Below are positions 13,953-15,751 of a stretch of DNA of 15,751 bases, piece by piece. The notes below the pieces were generated by a model that was given only the letters and a program-made list of their open reading frames with translations, did not search any database and was not told where the DNA came from. Origin of the DNA: Planctomycetaceae bacterium (GTDB lineage Bacteria > Planctomycetota > Planctomycetia > Planctomycetales > Planctomycetaceae); the NCBI GenBank assembly GCA_016795125.1, contig JAEUIG010000048.1, positions 1 to 15,751 on the forward strand, given 5' to 3'. Made by a program: the position numbers and the translations under genes. Within the stretch, counting starts at the first letter, position 1. Each line of letters starts with the position of its first letter.

Positions 13953-15368
13953 ATGTCGAATCACCAGAAGTTCACGACGACCCGCCGCAGCATGCTGCGC
14001 TCGATGGTCGGCGGTTCACTGCTGATGCCGGGACTCGTGTCGCAGCTGCTGGCGGACGAGGCGCCGCGAGCGGCTCCCGCCGATCCCCTGCTGCCGCGGT
14101 CCGGTCACTTTCCCGCGCGGGCGAAGCGGGTCATTTTCCTCTACATGAGCGGCGGGGTGTCGCACGTTGATTCGTGGGATCCCAAACCTCGACTGTTTGC
14201 CGATGCGGGCAAAACGGTCTCCGTCAATGAGTTCCAGGGGCGCAAGGGGGACTTCAGCATGTTCCTCAAGCGTCCGCAGTGGGAATTCGCCCCGCATGGC
14301 GACTGCGGAACCGAGGTCAGCGCGCTGTTTCCCCACATGGCCGAGTGCGTCGACGACCTGTGCGTGATCCGGTCGATGAAGTCGGATCACACGAATCATT
14401 ACGAGGCGACGCTGGGAATCCATACAGGCTCGTTCACGTTCGCACGCCCGAGCATGGGCGCCTGGGTGAGCTACGGCCTCGGCACGATGAATCGCAACCT
14501 GCCGTCGTTCGTCGTCATCGCGCCGCATTCGCCCTATGCGGGGGGGCAGGTGTGGGGCAGCGATTTTCTGCCGGGGACTCACCAGGGGACGCTGGTTGTT
14601 CCAGGCCCGGAACCCGTGGCCAACATCCAGCGGCGCGTGCCAACGAGCCGGTTGCAGGAACTCGAACTCAGCGCGATGGCCCGGATGAACCGCCGGCATC
14701 TTGATGCCCGCTCAGACGACTCCGGGCTGGCGGCGCGGATGAAGTCGTTCGAAACCGCCTTTGGCATGCAGCACGAGATGCCCGAGGTGTTCGACCTCTC
14801 GGAGGAGTCCGCAGCGACATTCGAGCTGTACGGACTGGAGCCGGGCAGCACGCAGGGATTTGCGTGGCAGTGCCTCGTGGCCCGCCGGCTCGCCGAACGT
14901 GGCGTGCGGTTCGTGGAGCTGATCGACGTCGGTTCATCGAACAACTGGGATGCCCACGGCGACATGCTGACGCACGCGCCTCTGGCACAGAATGTCGACC
15001 GCCCGGTGGCCGGGCTGCTGCGGGACCTCAAGCAGCGCGGCATGCTGGAGGACACGTTGGTGGTCTGGACGACCGAGTTCGGCCGCACGCCGTTCAATGC
15101 GGCTGCCGACGCCAAGGGGCGCGAGCATCATCATTGGGTCTTCTCATCGTGGCTGGCGGGCGCGGGCATCAAGCCGGGGATCACCTACGGCGAGTCCGAC
15201 GAGTTCGGGATCAACGTCGCCGCCGATCCGGTGCACGTCCATGATTTCCATGCGACGATCCTGCACCTGATGGGGCTGGATCACGAACGGCTGACGTATC
15301 GTCACAGCGGGCGCGACTACCGGCTGACAGACGTGCACGGCCGGATCGTGCATGAGATTCTGGCTTAG
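13953..15368 (+). CDS. Tat-exported DUF1501 protein (alkaline phosphatase / sulfatase-like fold)
   Basis: A 471-residue DUF1501 protein. The N-terminus carries a twin-arginine signal (TTRRSMLRSM, 9-18) followed by a hydrophobic stretch and LLADEA (32-37), so export in folded form is likely. The opening of the domain, YMSGGVSHVDSWDPKP (64-79), contains the first metal-site aspartate region; later NNWDAHGD and TEFGRTP with GREHHHW (about 373-394) supply the second set of metal-binding acid and histidine residues expected for the alkaline-phosphatase superfamily. The substrate is not known; a sulfated or phosphorylated polysaccharide is often proposed for the family. It is 40 bp downstream of the PSCyt1-DUF1553 gene, has a strong ribosome-binding site and is surely co-transcribed with it. 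The length is normal and no key residue is evidently missing. Confidence 0.92.
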   Translation: MSNHQKFTTTRRSMLRSMVGGSLLMPGLVSQLLADEAPRAAPADPLLPRSGHFPARAKRVIFLYMSGGVSHVDSWDPKPRLFADAGKTVSVNEFQGRKGDFSMFLKRPQWEFAPHGDCGTEVSALFPHMAECVDDLCVIRSMKSDHTNHYEATLGIHTGSFTFARPSMGAWVSYGLGTMNRNLPSFVVIAPHSPYAGGQVWGSDFLPGTHQGTLVVPGPEPVANIQRRVPTSRLQELELSAMARMNRRHLDARSDDSGLAARMKSFETAFGMQHEMPEVFDLSEESAATFELYGLEPGSTQGFAWQCLVARRLAERGVRFVELIDVGSSNNWDAHGDMLTHAPLAQNVDRPVAGLLRDLKQRGMLEDTLVVWTTEFGRTPFNAAADAKGREHHHWVFSSWLAGAGIKPGITYGESDEFGINVAADPVHVHDFHATILHLMGLDHERLTYRHSGRDYRLTDVHGRIVHEILA

Positions 15369-15414
15369 CACGCGTTTTCAGACGCCCGGCGCACGCGAAC
15401 TCAGTAACGACGCA

Positions 15415-15443
15415 GCCCGCCGCACTCGGGGAGCGCAGCGGGC
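15415..15443. repeat. GC-rich hairpin after the DUF1501 gene
   Basis: GCCCGC at 15415-15420 pairs with GCGGGC at 15438-15443; the stem continues imperfectly inward. It lies between two convergent genes and may add to termination. Weak alone. Confidence 0.35.
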
Positions 15444-15457
15444 CGCGTACATCGATT

Positions 15458-15487
15458 CCCACGGACTGTAATTTCCAGTTCCGTGGG
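15458..15487. terminator. Hairpin terminator between convergent genes
   Basis: CCCACGGA (15458-15465) pairs perfectly with TCCGTGGG (15480-15487). An inner ACTG/CAGT-like pairing with one bulge surrounds the AT-rich loop. The right arm touches the stop codon of the - strand gene at 15488, and the DUF1501 stop is at 15366-15368, so it can serve both strands. The CCACGG core recalls the palindromes at 4349 and 6166, but the loops and arms differ. Confidence 0.55.
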
Positions 15488-15751
15488 TCAGCTCTCGTAC
15501 CGATGGTCATAGGCATGGCGGATGTACGCGCGGTCCGCGTCGTAGTCGCCGTCGTACTCTGAGCGAAGCCGGTGCTCGAGATCGTCGTTCCACAGCGGAT
15601 GTGTGGATTCATATCGCCGCTGGGCCGTATACCCGAACCGGAACGCCTGCTCGCGGTTCTCGAATGCATCGTCGGCGTTGGTCATTTGCTTCAAGGTGTC
15701 GTCGACATCCTGGTCCATGTCGCGAGCGTCGTCGGCGCCGAAGTCGGCCTT
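15488..15751 (-). CDS. C-terminal part of an acidic small protein of unknown function
   Basis: The frame is open from the right window edge to the TGA at 15488-15490, at least 87 residues. An internal ATG at 15718 has no ribosome-binding site, and the 11 codons upstream of it (containing ADFGADDARD) look like the same acidic protein, so the true start is probably outside the window. The protein is rich in Asp, Tyr and Arg: EQAFRFGYTAQRRY, LWNDDLEHRLRSEY and AYIRHAYDHRY. This aromatic, acid-rich layout (FRYGY ... W-D-LE ... RHAY) resembles small bacterial hypotheticals found near envelope or stress genes, but I cannot name the family. No signal peptide or membrane segment is in the visible part. 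It converges on the DUF1501 gene. Confidence 0.65.
   Translation of the reverse strand, partial: KADFGADDARDMDQDVDDTLKQMTNADDAFENREQAFRFGYTAQRRYESTHPLWNDDLEHRLRSEYDGDYDADRAYIRHAYDHRYES

Noticed and set aside
1..15751. CRISPR arrays, tRNA or rRNA genes, phage or transposase genes
   Set aside because: No regularly spaced direct repeats, cloverleaf-like segments, rRNA-like stretches or recombinase motifs were found on reading both strands.

Overview
The window reads as a chromosomal segment of a high-GC member of the Planctomycetes. The strongest evidence is the pair at 10904-15368. It encodes a large secreted protein with planctomycete-type cytochrome c, DUF1549 and DUF1553 domains, followed 40 bp later by a Tat-exported DUF1501 protein. 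This pair is a hallmark of the phylum. Short dispersed palindromes between genes and frequent starts without a Shine-Dalgarno sequence also fit. No rRNA, tRNA, CRISPR array, insertion sequence or phage gene was seen.

Region 1 (1-4305, + strand) begins with the tail of an unrecognised small protein. It is followed by an ethanolamine-degradation pair: eutA, the ATP-dependent reactivase of ethanolamine ammonia-lyase, and a single 728-codon gene in which the EutB catalytic subunit and EutC are fused. EutB-EutC uses adenosylcobalamin to turn ethanolamine into acetaldehyde and ammonia, and EutA exchanges inactivated cofactor. No shell protein, aldehyde dehydrogenase or alcohol dehydrogenase gene is present, and the fused EutC half lacks the N-terminal tail that targets the enterobacterial enzyme to microcompartments. 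By a gapless stretch of alignment to E. coli EutB recalled from memory, the active-site aspartate that contacts the substrate amine is glycine here. This fused, substituted lyase is the most interesting object in the window.

Region 2 (4306-6234) holds a small coiled-coil protein on the - strand and, diverging from it, a CCA-adding enzyme/poly(A)-polymerase family gene. A long, nearly perfect inverted repeat lies in their shared upstream region, and short GC-rich palindromes lie at the gene ends.

Region 3 (6235-10645, - strand) is a possible operon, read from right to left: an HSDL2-like short-chain dehydrogenase, a secreted seven-bladed kelch protein, a secreted alpha/beta hydrolase, and an enolase-superfamily o-succinylbenzoate synthase / N-succinylamino acid racemase. 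The last two overlap by 11 bp.

Region 4 (10904-15751) holds the PSCyt1-DUF1549-DUF1553 / DUF1501 pair on the + strand. It converges on a partial acidic small protein on the - strand across a hairpin terminator.

Comparisons to named proteins (E. coli EutA, EutB, EutC; human HSDL2; Amycolatopsis racemase) rest on recalled sequences and family knowledge, not on a database search.
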